Numbered from the stretch's first letter, positions 26,401 through 36,110 are shown. The stretch: DNA of 64,000 nt from Atopsyche davidsoni (GCA_022113835.1 JAILWY010000018.1:12563501-12627500); one strand, 5' to 3'. The notes: generated by a model from the sequence alone, not told the origin. A program made the numbers and translations.

Positions 26401-29400
26401 CGAGCTGGCGCTGTTGAGCTCGGCCGGCAATCGTCATGACGCACTCGCACGCAATGCACGTGCGCCGAGTATCGCAAGGCTCGCATGCTGAATGTATGCA
26501 GACGCGATTGCGGTAATCTCATAGCAACTGCCAGGTTGCGCAACAGCCCGAACCAATAAAAATACGCCATTACGGTGAATTTATTTTATAAACTTTTTTG
26601 TGTCATAATACATTTATAAGAGTAGTTTGTATGATATCCGCATTCATCGCATTGAGGTCAGTTATTGATATATTCGTATACTTTCAATTTGCAAATAATA
26701 AAAAAAATATTTATCTATTTCTTGATTAATATTTTTGTGTGAATTATTTCGATGGAGTTGTATTAATTTATAGTCAAGTTGAAACGTGGTCTCTTCGATT
26801 GCTTTCGTTGATCATATTATTTAATAATTCAGAATAAATATTGCAGCATCATATACACCGACGCTTTCAAAATCTAAAAAACCAAACAGTCCAAGTAGTC
26901 TTAGAACAATTGTTTGTCGATTCCAGGCTAATGTATGGGTGGAGGCTTTAAGGTTGTTTCAATTGTATTCTGTAAAATCTTTCTTCGGATTTATTTTTCG
27001 ATAATATTAGCTATCACTGATAATCGTAGTTTTTTCAATTAGTCGTTTCTATCGTTTCTGGCCCTTAGTTTAACATTTCTTATTCAAACCATCCAAATTT
27101 GTGTCTCCCGCTTGCGAAAACAACAATGATGCGTGCAATGTCAGCACAATTTATCAACCACCAAAAGAAAACAGGTGCGGACAAAATTATGTACACCTGT
27201 GAGGAGGAGAGTTAAACGAGGGAAATCGATAATCCTAATCACTTTACCTAAAAAAGAAAAACTAAAAAAAAATGGATTCTCATTTTCCTCGTAATAGCAA
27301 CAAAAGTGAATTTGATTTGTAAATTCCAACAAAACTTTATTGAAAGTTCAAAAGAAATATTCTTGTCATATTCGATACAATTATTTCATTTTGGATGCTG
27401 GTTGTGTCGTGCTTGTGTATCCGGCTTAGCAGAGCAGCGAAGTGAAATCAAAAGGCGGTCGGAGGTATCAACTCCCAGCCTTCTAAGTATTTTAAAGGAA
27501 TAATTAAAAAGCCTTTTTACCTGATATTGGTTCAATTTTTTTGAGGTGAGCTGTGATGAAGAAGCACAAGCGCCGTTGCCTTCGTTTGAGGGCGTCTTTG
27601 TTGTAAAGACGTTTAGCCAGCAGCCCTCCCAGTCGGAGGGCTCGCTCCTCGAACATTCGAACTGTAATGGACAGCTCTGGGATACCTGCGAAAAGAAACT
27701 AATTATGATATCAATTTTTAATTTGATTGAATTGTAAGTCAAAGAATCGATATGAAATTTTGATGGCATACAATTTTAATATATATAAAACACAGTTTTT
27801 TTCGTGTAAAAATCTCAGAATGTCAAAGTTGTATGAGTCATCCGGAGTTTTCTTTCTGGGACACGGAGAATAAATCATGATCGCAAGATAAATAAATCTA
27901 AAATTATATTATTAAGAGGTTTTATAGTATGATTTAGTGAACACAGTCACATGTCAATTGATTTCAAAGATATATAATAACCATAAATAGCGAAGATATT
28001 ACAGATGGCACATTTTCAGGATGTTACCAACCGATATCATAAATTACGATCATTCTTATAATTTTCTCATTCAAGTGATATTTTATATGAAAGTTAGTGA
28101 AAACCGAAAATTATTGTTATAAATCAACTGCTTAAATTGCAATAAGGTTGATAACTTCGATTAGAAATACGACGAGGCAGAAAACGTAAAAATGAGAGTG
28201 GATCATACTAATATATTTTTATTAGAATCGAATCACTTCGGAATATCTTCTAGTGCAAAAATGCTATTATACATGCACAAATACTGAATATTATTATGCA
28301 ACATGGATGTAAATAAGCATTCTCAGCTTTAGCAGCGGATACAATGCTTCCTAGATAGTAAAGAATATTATTAATAATTTATTATTATTATCCATACGCA
28401 AAATTTGCTGTGTTGTTCAATATTGATACTCGGTTTTATATGAAACCATACACAAATACGGTACATTATTTCAGTTACGCCAGTGCGATCTGGCAACTCG
28501 ACGCCCGGTGCGGATTCAGATTAATACTCCGTTACAAGTATGTACTTCCAGCAGCCTTTATATTCGGAGACGAGGATTTTAGAGTTAGAGAGACCTCTCG
28601 CGTCCTTGATCCCCAAGAAGTCACCTCTTCATTCATTCTGTAGTTTTATATATGTGAAATAGTATACGTTGTTGGCGTGTTTGGCCATTGTAGAGTTTCC
28701 GCGGTGAGACTTCCGGTACCCCCTCCCCCCCCCCGGCCAAGTCAGTCAGTTGGCAATGTGCCGGCAGACAGAGTGGCGCTTTCCATACATGGATTTACAA
28801 TAACAAATGGCATTGGTAGGCGATTTTATACGTTATCAACTGTGCTATACAGATACATTATAAGCAAACGGGTCCATTTTCAAAAAGGGAGATCTTTAGA
28901 GTAACATTATGTAAAAGCTCATATTCCAGAACTCAGGTATGCTTTGTTGAGTTTCAGCTTATAGTTCCTATTACGTACTTTACCTCTAGTATAGTACTCG
29001 TATATGAAACTGCATCAAACGTGAGATGTGCTCGGTTATATGAAACCTCTTATGGAGCATACTAATTATCTTCAACTTGATACAATATTGTCGAGTAAGT
29101 TACATATGAGGTTGAGGGCAATTTAGCAGCTTGTTCGATCAGACTTTATTTTCCAAAATTACCAACTAACAAAGCTTTATCCAAGTGATTGTACCTTCAC
29201 GTTTATGGTTTTACTGACTACAGAAGACTTACAGGTATTATTCTAATAATAAGCGACATTATTTTTTTAATTGTATAAAAACATCTAAAATGTAAAGGGT
29301 AAAATAACACAAAGAGAAGAAAAAATATAAAAGGCATACAAATTATACTTAGTATAAATTAATTTTTAACTATAATGAAAAACTATAGTGTAAAAATAAA

Positions 29401-29987
29401 AAAAAGCAATAATACATAATGTTTGAATAACTGACCAACGCGAAAAGTACTTAAAAAATTATAAAATATGTAAAACGAGTTATAAATACAATGAAACAAC
29501 AATTGTTTTTTTAAATGTACGCCTCTGAACTCCCGTTAACATTGGTATTTCTGAAGATAAGTCCGCTGCTCAATCAGCAGAGATTCAAGCCATTCTTTAT
29601 ACAGCGTTGCATACTAATCTGTAAACTAATTCTGTATACTAACTTTTAATACCACAGTATTGCAAATAATTATTGCGTTTTCACTTACTTAATATCGGTG
29701 CCAAACCAAATCAGGAGACTCTAAAGACCTCGAAAGCTAAATACATGATGATGTTTATTTCCTGAAAGAGTCCATGGCTGAAAATATTATGGGGTGGTTA
29801 TTGGAGTATTGTACTCACTCATGCGCCGCAGCTCAGCCTGCCGCCTCGCCCGGGGCAGCTCCGAGGCCGAGGTGTGGGGCTCGCTGTCGGGGGCTGTGCT
29901 GGCGGCCCTGCAGCCGTAGATTTCAGCCAGCAGCTGCTCCACCAGGCGCTGAGGACCCGGGGGCGGACATTTCTGCAAGGATGCCAT
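2089..29987 (-). CDS. TBC1D30: TBC1D30-like Rab GTPase-activating protein (13 exons, long isoform)
   Basis: Predicted Rab-GAP; the mammalian family member has been reported to act on Rab8 in primary cilium formation. Coding exons in order: 29987-29819, 27685-27521, 16377-16250, 10777-10652, 9360-9269, 8386-8293, 7946-7787, 7083-6912, 6611-6422, 6333-6226, 6093-5922, 5843-2527, 2403-2089. All junctions are GT-AG and in phase, giving 1735 residues. The TBC domain spans about residues 140-370. The arginine finger is in IVKDLHR (R200) and the glutamine finger in GYCQGFN (Q236), so catalysis should be intact. After it come the family's YNITPW segment, a coiled-coil-like stretch with DISALKQQYARLRER, and MNHLLLGK. 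The remaining 1100 or so residues are Ser/acidic-rich and apparently disordered, much longer than in the human protein. The last exon restores a family-like SPFPS...LGLYR tail. The first exon could be internal: 29972 is a possible acceptor, and the ATG at 29987 is simply the nearest start. Confidence 0.92.
2527..5843 (-). CDS. TBC1D30: TBC1D30 exon 12 (giant low-complexity exon)
   Basis: A single 3317-nt exon encoding residues about 526-1631. It begins with a Ser run and the family-conserved MNHLLLGKNAI, then a Lys/Thr/Pro-rich basic stretch, then a long acidic and Ser-rich region with no recognisable fold. It includes four tandem YTTEE-type repeats (about residues 768-842). The acceptor is at 5845-5844 and the donor GTAATT at 2526-2525. 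If the donor is ignored the frame closes at 2467 after 20 extra residues, a possible alternative 3' end. Confidence 0.85.
5922..6093 (-). CDS. TBC1D30: TBC1D30 exon 11
   Basis: Residues about 469-525. It contains DISALKQQYARLRERQRQ, which closely matches the TTDINALKRQYSRIKKKQQQ segment of human TBC1D30, predicted helical or coiled-coil. The acceptor TTATCAG ends at 6094 and the donor GTGAGC begins at 5921. The following intron is only 78 nt, a multiple of three, and has no in-frame stop, so its retention would add 26 residues. Confidence 0.88.
6226..6333 (-). CDS. TBC1D30: TBC1D30 exon 10
   Basis: A 108-nt phase-0 exon, residues 433-468. It encodes a short acidic stretch (FYSEDETDSSDEGDK) followed by AITAAYGFQ, corresponding to the acidic DSDEENDPDDEDAVV segment after the TBC domain in the vertebrate protein. 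Its length is divisible by three, so skipping it would keep the frame. Confidence 0.85.
6422..6611 (-). CDS. TBC1D30: TBC1D30 exon 9
   Basis: Residues about 369-432, encoding SADEFYSVMGELARETLE and LRDKHRYNITPWAHS. Both match human TBC1D30 (TADEFYSTMGRLTQEMLE and LREKYTYNITPF) and form the helical end of the TBC region. The donor is GTAAG at 6421. Confidence 0.92.
6912..7083 (-). CDS. TBC1D30: TBC1D30 exon 8 (TBC domain, C-terminal helices)
   Basis: Residues about 312-368. It encodes PPLTNVFTMQWFLTLFCNC, RVWDLTFLEGDEIL and TALAIWDTLQ. This is the classic TBC motif block in which the W-F-x-x-x-F and R-x-W-D segments line the Rab-binding face. It is in phase on both sides. Confidence 0.95.
7272..7322. 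repeat. 24-bp inverted repeat with a 3-nt loop
   Basis: Bases 7272-7295 and 7299-7322 are reverse complements with one mismatch. The arms contain AGACACAATCT and AGATTGTGTCT. The loop of three bases is too small for a usual pre-miRNA, so a decayed palindromic element or replication-derived hairpin is more likely. Confidence 0.75.
7787..7946 (-). CDS. TBC1D30: TBC1D30 exon 7 (TBC domain core)
   Basis: Residues about 259-311, encoding VMIYLIEAVLPEGYFANNLR and LSVDMAVFRDLLHLRLPRL. This is nearly identical to the human segment with LP-SYFVNNLRALSVDMAVF and was the strongest single clue to the family. The exon ends in phase 1 and joins exon 8 to restore Gly. Confidence 0.96.
8293..8386 (-). CDS. 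TBC1D30: TBC1D30 exon 6 (glutamine finger)
   Basis: Residues 227-258, encoding RWNKGVGYCQGFNMLAALIL followed by EVMDRSESDSLK. The YCQ motif supplies the glutamine finger (Q236 in the long isoform) that replaces the Rab glutamine in TBC-catalysed GTP hydrolysis. The acceptor is at 8388-8387 and the donor GTAATA at 8292. Confidence 0.95.
8387..10651 (-). other. TBC1D30 introns 5 and 4 flanking exon 5
   Basis: Introns 8387-9268 and 9361-10651 are AT-rich. Apart from a short perfect palindrome near 9532-9556 (GGTATCAAGTA and TACTTGATACC arms) I see no gene, RNA or recognisable transposon. Confidence 0.65.
9269..9360 (-). CDS. TBC1D30: TBC1D30 exon 5 (arginine finger)
   Basis: Residues 197-227, encoding DLHRTGCSLFCG and AVLKRVLLAYAR. 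With the last residues of exon 4 it makes IVKDLHR, the IxxDxxR motif whose Arg (R200) is the catalytic arginine finger of TBC GAPs. The intron splits this motif after the Lys. Confidence 0.95.
10652..10777 (-). CDS. TBC1D30: TBC1D30 exon 4
   Basis: A phase-0 exon of 42 codons, residues 155-196: LWLTLAEQHLKVKGVDW and NPDDTELGVQIVK. It matches human WLTLADHYL...IDW and NPDDDSMGIQIVK. It begins directly after the FRRK that ends exon 3. Confidence 0.95.
10778..16249 (-). other. TBC1D30 intron 3
   Basis: A 5.5-kb AT-rich intron. It contains a T-run at about 11311-11334 that could mark the poly(A) end of a minus-strand retroelement, AT microsatellites near 13760, a short GT tract near 15478, and an exon-like GC-richer patch at 13313-13444 listed separately. 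No second gene is recognised. Confidence 0.6.
13313..13444 (+). other. unassigned exon-like open stretch in TBC1D30 intron 3
   Basis: After a TTCAG at 13309-13313 the plus strand is open for 43 codons (including VRLLQDSRIMQQVLELSF and GKVTLIVHYGAADILRC) to a stop at 13442. It is much richer in GC than the flanking intron. I recognise no family. It may be a decayed transposon fragment, an antisense exon or chance; no partner exon was found. Confidence 0.2.
16250..16377 (-). CDS. TBC1D30: TBC1D30 exon 3 (common to both isoforms)
   Basis: Residues 112-154 in the long isoform, encoding DMRFSVSPRGGASGWAEWLR and ARLPAGIPPDFRRK. This aligns to human KLKFTLEP...WYDALKAVARLSTGIPKEWRRK and begins the TBC region. 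It starts with two bases that complete a codon begun by a single G at the end of either exon 2 or the alternative first exon, so both upstream exons join in frame. Confidence 0.93.
16667..16712. repeat. short inverted repeat (16-bp arms)
   Basis: AACTAATCTGATGAAA at 16667 is followed after about 14 nt by its perfect reverse complement ending near 16712. It lies just upstream, on the plus strand, of nothing coding and may be a miniature palindromic relic. Confidence 0.6.
20820..21051. repeat. fold-back repeat with hammerhead-like cores on both strands
   Basis: Arms at about 20820-20918 and 20925-21024 are reverse complements over nearly 100 bp with few mismatches, followed by a tail (TTCCACCAAGTACTCTCTGTC) shared with a second copy at 36.2 kb. 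Each arm, read outward, contains TTGATAA, a GCCAAC...GTTGGC-type stem, GAAA and CCGGTCAC. This is the order of a hammerhead ribozyme with a palindromic ACCGGT stem III. Known: Penelope-like elements carry minimal hammerheads in terminal repeats. Inference: this is a head-to-head pair of terminal fragments from such an element. Confidence 0.6.
24312..24375 (-). CDS. TBC1D30: alternative first coding exon of TBC1D30 (short isoform)
   Basis: On the minus strand an ATG at 24375 opens MSGLLNSLKSLAGSSKQSAG and reaches a consensus donor GGCG|GTGAGT at 24311 in phase 1. That is exactly the phase required by exon 3, giving SAGGGDEGDMRF. The result would be a protein of 1645 residues that lacks the first 111 residues of the long form but keeps the whole TBC domain. 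It lies at the edge of a GC- and CpG-rich island that looks like a promoter. The start context is weak (C at -3). An ordinary 5' UTR exon is the alternative, but the matching phase and strong donor favour coding. Confidence 0.65.
24376..25260 (-). promoter_or_regulatory. CpG-rich island, putative internal promoter of TBC1D30
   Basis: In an AT-rich window this stretch is strongly GC- and CpG-rich and lies immediately upstream, in minus-strand sense, of the alternative first coding exon. It contains a long GGGGC-type tract. I infer 5' UTR and promoter for the short isoform. The overlapping long frames on both strands are low-complexity Gly/Arg/Ala/Pro products of the GC repeats and are not called as genes. 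No TATA box is evident. Confidence 0.5.
25037..25113 (+). repeat. GGGGC-type G-run tract (G-quadruplex potential)
   Basis: About 77 bp of repeated GGGGC and GGGGGC units on the plus strand, interrupted once by GGAGGCGC. There are far more than four runs of four or more G, so it meets the usual sequence criterion for stacked G-quadruplexes and overlaps many GC-box (Sp1-type) motifs. It is C-rich on the TBC1D30 sense strand. Confidence 0.85.
26120..26570. other. second GC-rich island in TBC1D30 intron 2
   Basis: A CpG-rich block with a near-repeat of 23 bp (26136-26158 and 26243-26265, sharing TCGTTTCGTTCT) and a tandem GGGGCGAG array at about 26330-26368. Frames across it are low complexity. 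It could be an additional promoter or enhancer or an inserted GC-rich repeat; I see no splice-linked exon. Confidence 0.5.
27521..27685 (-). CDS. TBC1D30: TBC1D30 exon 2 (N-terminal helical region)
   Basis: Residues 57-111, encoding IPELSITVRMFEERALRLGG and LLAKRLYNKDALKRRQRRLC. It aligns to the human helical stretch with KYRIGIQSAKLLRHLKQKDRLLHKVQRNC, which precedes the TBC domain and is likely coiled-coil. It starts in phase 2, joining exon 1 to form Ser, and ends in phase 1. It is absent from the predicted short isoform. Confidence 0.85.
27686..29818 (-). other. TBC1D30 intron 1
   Basis: A 2.1-kb AT-rich intron. A small C-run near 28721-28735 stands out in composition. I see no coding exon, RNA gene or transposon in it. 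Confidence 0.6.
29819..29987 (-). CDS. TBC1D30: TBC1D30 exon 1 of the long isoform
   Basis: Encodes MASLQKCPPPGPQRLVEQLL, AEIYGC, then an Ala/Ser/Pro stretch and ARRQAELRRM, ending in phase 1 at a GTGAGT donor. LVEQLLAEIYGC resembles LVSGLLNELYSC near the N-terminus of human TBC1D30, supporting it as genuine sequence. Whether 29987 is the true start or 29972 is an acceptor from a further upstream exon cannot be settled here. Confidence 0.75.
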
Positions 29988-31381
29988 AACTAAATATTCT
30001 TGTATCTTCTTATCACTACAAACATACATATACACTGTGGGCAATAATTTGTAACCAATTTCAAACTTTTTAGTTTCCATGCAGTGAGCTTCCTTATAAC
30101 AATTATACAGTAAATACATCACGGCAATCATGAATTTCAAATACTTACAATTAGTCTTTACAAAAGCATATTTATATATTCTTTCAAAAATTATACTTCG
30201 ATTCTGAAAACAACTTCCGCTGCAGGGGTGGAAAAGTTTACAAACGGATTATTTATGTGAATATGTTAAAGTGAGTTCAATAATATTATATTCTAGTTAA
30301 GTTACAATGACTTGTCGTTTTGATAAATACAAACGTACTCGTGTGTAAGTACGAAGTTTGAGAAATGGTAATTCTAACAAATGTGCTTCACAAAATTATA
30401 GGGCTGATATCTCATAACGCGCTCGAGGGCTTATTTGACACAATAAAGGCTTCCCGCTACGATTCTCCAAAGAGTGCTCACACAATGCGGACAGGTGCGA
30501 TTGGGGTTCGTTACCCACACGAGATGGGCAAATGCTATTGCGGCGGACCATTCTGGTATTATCATTCCGAAAATACCGCCTAATATGGTCAATAGCGTAA
30601 CGTGCCCGAGGATCTCAGCGGGGTATTTGGGAAATTCGTATGAAATAATTTTATTTACTAGCGACGTTATTGTGTGTCATGACGTACACATGAGACATAT
30701 TATTACTAGACACATAGAATTCACACAATTTTACAAATATAGTATACCAGTGACATTGGCATTGTTTGCCCTACATCAATATAGTTAAAATACTGATTTT
30801 AGCGTTATTCTACTATTTTTTTTACAACACTCGTGATTATATTTTCATGATATTTATTATGTTTATTTATATCTAGTGAACATAACTTGTCATGGCGTTG
30901 GTCTCACCGCAAGGCGCAGATTGCGAATTGGAAATTAAGTGATATTTTCCACATTGTTATTCCATCTCTGAGACGGTTGCTATTGGTAAAGTAAACGAGT
31001 ATGTTCATCTACAAAGTAAATAAAGTATTATTGTAAATGAATGGATTAGATGAGGTTAGGTTTACCAGTATAAAATGTAGAATATTAAAACATTCAGAAT
31101 ATAATTTATGCTTTATTATAACATTTCTTTTTATGGTAAAAATAGGAGTTCTTCAGAATAATTATAAACTAACTAAAGAGGCTTCTTTATAAGCTGCGTG
31201 GTTGCATAAAGTCGCGACCGATGAACTGCATTGCGACTTCCAGCGTCACGTAGCGTGCTACGTGGGCGAATATTTGACTATTGGCCTTTTGGCATCCGTT
31301 GTGATTCTACAGAATAATACGCATCCAATGCATAACTTGCAGTGCAAGTGTACCCAAATTAGCGCAGTGCATAAGGTAGGG

Positions 31382-32608
31382 CAGTGGTCCCCAATCCTAT
31401 GCCCGCGGGCACCATGGCGCCCGCCGACCGTTTCACGTGTGCCCGACATTGTGCTACCACGATAAAAAAATTATTTATGTTAACAATAAAATGTTATGAT
31501 AAAAATTAATATTTAGTAATTAAACAGAGAAATATAAGCAAAACTAGTTATATCGTTATAATTTTAAACATAATAATTATTTCCAGAAAATCCTGTTGAA
31601 ATAGCATCTTATGGGTGTGGTTATCTGTAAAATAGCCCTATAATACTATATATACTAAATATTGTTCAGATACTTGGTGGAAAAGTTGCTGAATAAATAT
31701 AAATCTGATATTTTTTCGGTAGAACGGTGAAAGCGATGTGAAAGTGTCTCTGATATTTTTGCGGTGATAAAAGTGAGATGAGAGCTATGTGAAAGTCTAT
31801 CTGATATTTTTGTAATTTGACGATAATTAAATAGCGAAATATAAGTGAAAATAATTAAATCGTTATAATTTTCAAAGTTGTTATTCTTGAATCCAGTGTA
31901 TCAGATGAGGACTTCTGGAATATAGTAGACATAAACAAATTACCATTCTTGAAAAGAGAAGCATACAAAATTGAATCGTTTTTCGGTTCTACATACTGGT
32001 GTGAATCATTGTTTTCATCAATGAATATCATAAAATCAAAGTGTAGGTTTCGACTTTCAGATGAACATCTTTATGATTCCTTACGACCAGAAGTATTATC
32101 ATACTCCCCTTATTACGTAGCAATGGTCAATGAAATGTAATGCCAACGATCACATTAACTTTGATATTTCTCTTTTTATAATGAATTTTGGTAATAGGGT
32201 CGACTTTGGGCAATTGTGATTGGTCAATATTTTTAAAAATCAGCGAATAAAAACATTGAATTAAAAAAAAAAAAAATTGTTGGCGCATTAAAATCTTAAT
32301 AAACTTTGTCCGGACCCTAATTGATATTTTTCGTTTTAAAGTTGCTATTAAAAATAATTATTCGTTGCATATTTGCTCCAACTCCATCCAATTGCCAGAA
32401 TTTTTATGCAATTATTTACTACTTATTATTTATTTTACATAATAATATAAACAATTTTTAAAATATTTTTAGAATAAATATTTTTGTGCATTATATGTAT
32501 TATTGACCATGTCCAACTAAATATATACCTTTAAAAAATAAATCGTGCCCGCCGCCCGACCGGAATTCTAGAATGTGCTCTTAGGTGCAAAATGGTTGGG
32601 GACCCCTG
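31382..32608 (+). mobile_element. hAT transposon, non-autonomous, with 8-bp target duplication
   Basis: The element starts CAGTGGTCCCCAATC and ends GGTTGGGGACCCCTG, terminal inverted repeats matching at 13 of 15 bases. It is flanked on both sides by AGGTAGGG (31374-31381 and 32609-32616), a perfect 8-bp target-site duplication as expected for hAT. Inside, about 1.2 kb retains only a C-terminal transposase remnant (about 31870-32140). The identical duplications suggest a fairly recent insertion. Confidence 0.93.
31949..32140 (+). pseudogene. hAT transposase C-terminal fragment
   Basis: Encodes FFGSTYWCESLFSSMNIIKS and RLSDEHLYDSLRPEVLSYSP, the hAT dimerisation-region signature (F-G-S-T-Y-x-C-E-x-L-F-S-x-M-N) of transposases related to the vertebrate Charlie and GTF2IRD2-type group. 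The DDE catalytic core and DNA-binding domain are missing, so it cannot be active. It ends in a proper stop, suggesting the 3' end of the original gene. Confidence 0.88.
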
Positions 32609-33355
32609 AGGTAGGGTATTCAATTTAATGGTGTTGAGTTATAGCTATAAACTAGTAAGAAAAAAAAAGTAATCGGGGGCTGTATTTTATTAACCATGCC
32701 TAAAAAAAATTACCAATCATTTGCATTTCTTTTCCTTTTCATAACACTTGGATAAAATCAATATTATTACTTGACTATGTTGATTTTTTTCTTTGTTGAA
32801 ACTTTTTTTGGGAGTTATTCTGGACAATAATACAATTTTCAAAATGATAAATAGCGCAGAGCACAAATGTCAATAGTCTTATTTTTTGTGGCACACAGGG
32901 GTGTAGCATTCCCATAATTTCGACGATATTTTTTGTAACATTTTGAACAGGTAGGAATAATTATCCTTCCCCCAAAAAAATTTAAAGAATTGTATAAATG
33001 TTAATGGTAAAATTTCCTTCTTTAGTGCATTGGTCTCGTCACCACTTCGTTGTGAGCTACGAGGCGAACACGCGATTTATAATTGGGAGTGTGAGATCAA
33101 TAAGTGCGATTTAAAAATCGGCGCAATAGCGCAATCAGGTTAATCAAATGTAGCATCATACAAGTAAGCACCCCTCATTATATTTGCAGAGAAAACGTTT
33201 CATTAATACATTTATTGAAGCGAGTTGACAGATGCACTCAAATAAATCAATTTATTATTAAAGCACTTATCTATGTTTTTTTGCGTGTGTCAGCTACTGA
33301 TATTCATTATGCGTAGTATATATTTTTTTCTAATGAGGCTCTTGAAGGAAAGCAA

Positions 33356-33499
33356 ACAAAGGGACCCAGATGACAAAATAATTCATTCATACATCTCTCG
33401 GGTTTGTCCTTGTAAAACAGCAGGTGCACAATGGAAGAGATTTTTTTTGTTTGCTATTATGCTTTGCTTATTTTTTCGTAGAGATCTGGGTCCCTTTGT
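33356..33499. repeat. 16-bp perfect inverted repeat around 112 nt
   Basis: ACAAAGGGACCCAGAT at 33356-33371 reappears inverted at 33484-33499. The interior has nothing recognisable. It could be a miniature transposon with short terminal repeats, but I do not see a clear target duplication. Confidence 0.5.
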
Positions 33500-34529
33500 A
33501 CAAAAATGTAGTTGTGCAGATTATACTCAAATTTGTTTTCATACGGGATATTTGCAAATTGTTTTGTGGTTGGTAATTGATATAAAAAAAAGAGCTACCG
33601 GGTTGCATTGCTTGTGCTAGAATATACTGAGTTTTGTAAATAGGTAGATAAAAGATAAGGAATTTTCCAAAAGATGTATTTTAATAAAAATGAAGCATCT
33701 ATGTAGAATGGCAAGTTATTACAGTCTAAGCTTAGACATCGTTCAACTACTGTGAGTGTGGTTGTAATGCCCTTCATATCCTCTTGGTATATTTCTTAAA
33801 TTTAATGTCTTTGTACAATTGTTGCTTTATTTGTAAGCTGTATACTGCGATACCAGAGAATAAATTAAAGTAAAAGATTATCGATCTTTTGAAGTTTGAC
33901 GTTGAAGAGGTTCTCGTTCTCACAATACCACATTATTTTTGTGATTATTCATAGATGTATTATATTGTTAAATATTTCACTGGGTGCGATGCTTTCACTT
34001 ACGTGTAAATCAACGTTGGGAGCCGGTCTGGAAGTGTTGATGGACATTTTTCTTATTGATGTTTCTCTAGTGGTTTCGTGGAAATGATTGGATGTCACTT
34101 GTGATATTGGAGGATCGAATCCAATAACAGGAATATTGTATTCCATTTTCAGCACTTTCAGATTTATCTCGTAGCTAGTCATTTTAAATTATTACAAAAA
34201 CACAAAACAAAAAATAGAAGTAAATAACAAGTAAAACCACTCAACACAAAAACTGTCAACATTACATAAATTTAAATTGTGACAAATTTTAAAGAATTTT
34301 CTTATTATTTTTAAACATGGCTATTTGATTTAAAATCGCACTATGATTTGTTTTATGGTTGATTTGTTGGTTTTTTGTTTGTTCGTGTGTGCGTTTTGGC
34401 TCGGCTTTAATTGAACACTGAATCCGTAAGTGTAAACCGCAAACGCATTCGCTGGCGGATAATAATTAAAAACACAACTGCCGAGTGATAAGGACTGCGC
34501 GCCAGACGAGAGGTGCCATGGCTGCTTAT

Positions 34530-34575
34530 TGGGCGGGGGTCGGCAACCCGCGGCTGGGGAGCCACAAGGGTGACA
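34530..34575. mobile_element. hAT terminal relic
   Basis: GGGGGTCGGCAACCCGCGGC followed by GGAGCCAC resembles a terminal repeat of another hAT group (CAGGGGTCGGCAACC...). No matching opposite end or duplication was found nearby, so this is at most a truncated relic. A GGCTCGCGGCCC stretch at about 47462 could be a piece of the same family. Confidence 0.3.
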
Positions 34576-35992
34576 AGACAGCCGTGATGTTATATTTTTA
34601 TATAGGCAATATATCATTGGCTGAAACATCTCAAGATAATAGATAAATAATAATTTAAAACTATATTTTTTATTATTACTTAGCCATTTGGCCGCTTGTT
34701 TGGAATATTTTGCTAACTTGTATATAAACAAATGAAGCGTTGTTTAACAATCTATTAGATATAATATCTCTGGTATTTGTGTGTTGGAAATCACAAAATA
34801 ACATCTCCGCAGTGAGCTTTCTTCTTCATAGACAACTTACATATTTTACAGAATTATCAAAAATAGCTAAGCTCTACTTTTGAAGTACTCCATTATCTGT
34901 GAGCAATTATGTCAGTCACTAGACTACGAAGTTTTTCAAAGTTACCTAACAATGATGTTTATTATTATTTCACCAACGTTTTGTTATCAATAGCCCGATG
35001 GAATAATTCCATTAAGTAGGCACACAGCGGTGCCATAATATAGTCAGCTGGTTGAATTTCCGTTCTCGATAATGGATCGTATTCCTTCATTTTTAATTGA
35101 GTTGGAGTTCAATTTCGCTTGCTTCATTGCCGGCCCGCATGTTATCAACTCGCATGCGGAACATTTCCTGCGATACAGTTTTTAATTTTCTTCAAGAGAA
35201 CTGTACCTTTGATAAAGAACCAAAGTTCACAGCAACCTTGTTTGTGAATACATACTTTTCACTTCATAACCGATAAATAGAGATCGAAATCGATAGAACA
35301 AACTTTAATTCGCCAAGAAAAAAATCAAATACCACCAAAATAATATTTTACGAAAATATCAACTTTTAATATTATTTCACTACCTGAATAAAATAATTTT
35401 AAATTTGGTTTTCTGTTTATTTCAATTCAATTTTGTGAATTGATTGAATCTTGACTTTTAAACTCAAATTCATTACTGTGGTTCAAAGTAAATTGATTTT
35501 ACACACTTAGTGAATATTGTATGAAAGAAGCGTTCAAATGATTCAAATTTCTAAGACTATTTGAATTTATTTAAATCATATTTAATTTTGTGTTTTTGCA
35601 TTCACCATTATAAATATTTTTTATTTTTTGTATTATCATATCCAAAATTTCTTTTCGATCGCATTATCGTTGTGTTTTATAGAAACCAAATTGGTTTTCC
35701 AGATAATCGATACATCATTCGGGATTCTGACAAGTGAGGCTTAAAAAACACGCCCAAGGGATTTGTACGACGTTCATTCAGAGAACGACGTCTAAATCTA
35801 TCCCCAAAATATGGTAAAATATTTACTCTATAGCGATGTCAACAACCTTATTCTTGGAAACGCTTTTAATATGCGCATTGCCATGGAGATGGAGAAACGT
35901 AATTTTAATTTTCCGATGTGGACAGTTGTCCGTGCCTTCACTCCGCAGTGATCGGTGAGCAGATTAGCTTTTTATTCAATCTGTGCCCAAAC

Positions 35993-36110
35993 ATGCCGAG
36001 AGACAGCGACAACTTATATTACTTGTTCAACTCGTCAAGTGGAAAGGACACCGACATCTACGGGGGGAAGGTAAAACAGAATAATCCCGTCCTTTGTGTT
36101 GAAGGCAATG
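35993..36110 (+). CDS. PIERCE-like gene exon 1
   Basis: Encodes MPRDSDNLYYLFNSSSGKDT and a short NNP-containing stretch, ending in phase 1 before GTTTGT at 36111. The weak Y-Y and NNP resemblance to the vertebrate N-terminus supports it only modestly. An alternative first exon upstream cannot be excluded. Confidence 0.6.

Larger units (their letters stand above)
29988..35992. other. intergenic region between TBC1D30 and the PIERCE gene
   Basis: Six kilobases of AT-rich sequence between divergently transcribed genes, containing the hAT element at 31.4-32.6 kb, a 16-bp inverted repeat at 33356-33499, and a hAT-like relic at about 34530-34575. Any upstream TBC1D30 exon would lie here but none is recognisable. 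Several plus-strand frames are open by chance and have no domain. Confidence 0.6.

Noticed and set aside
26038..26570. Several frames of 80-130 codons on both strands
   Set aside because: They arise from the CpG-rich, repeat-containing island, are low complexity and have no recognisable family.
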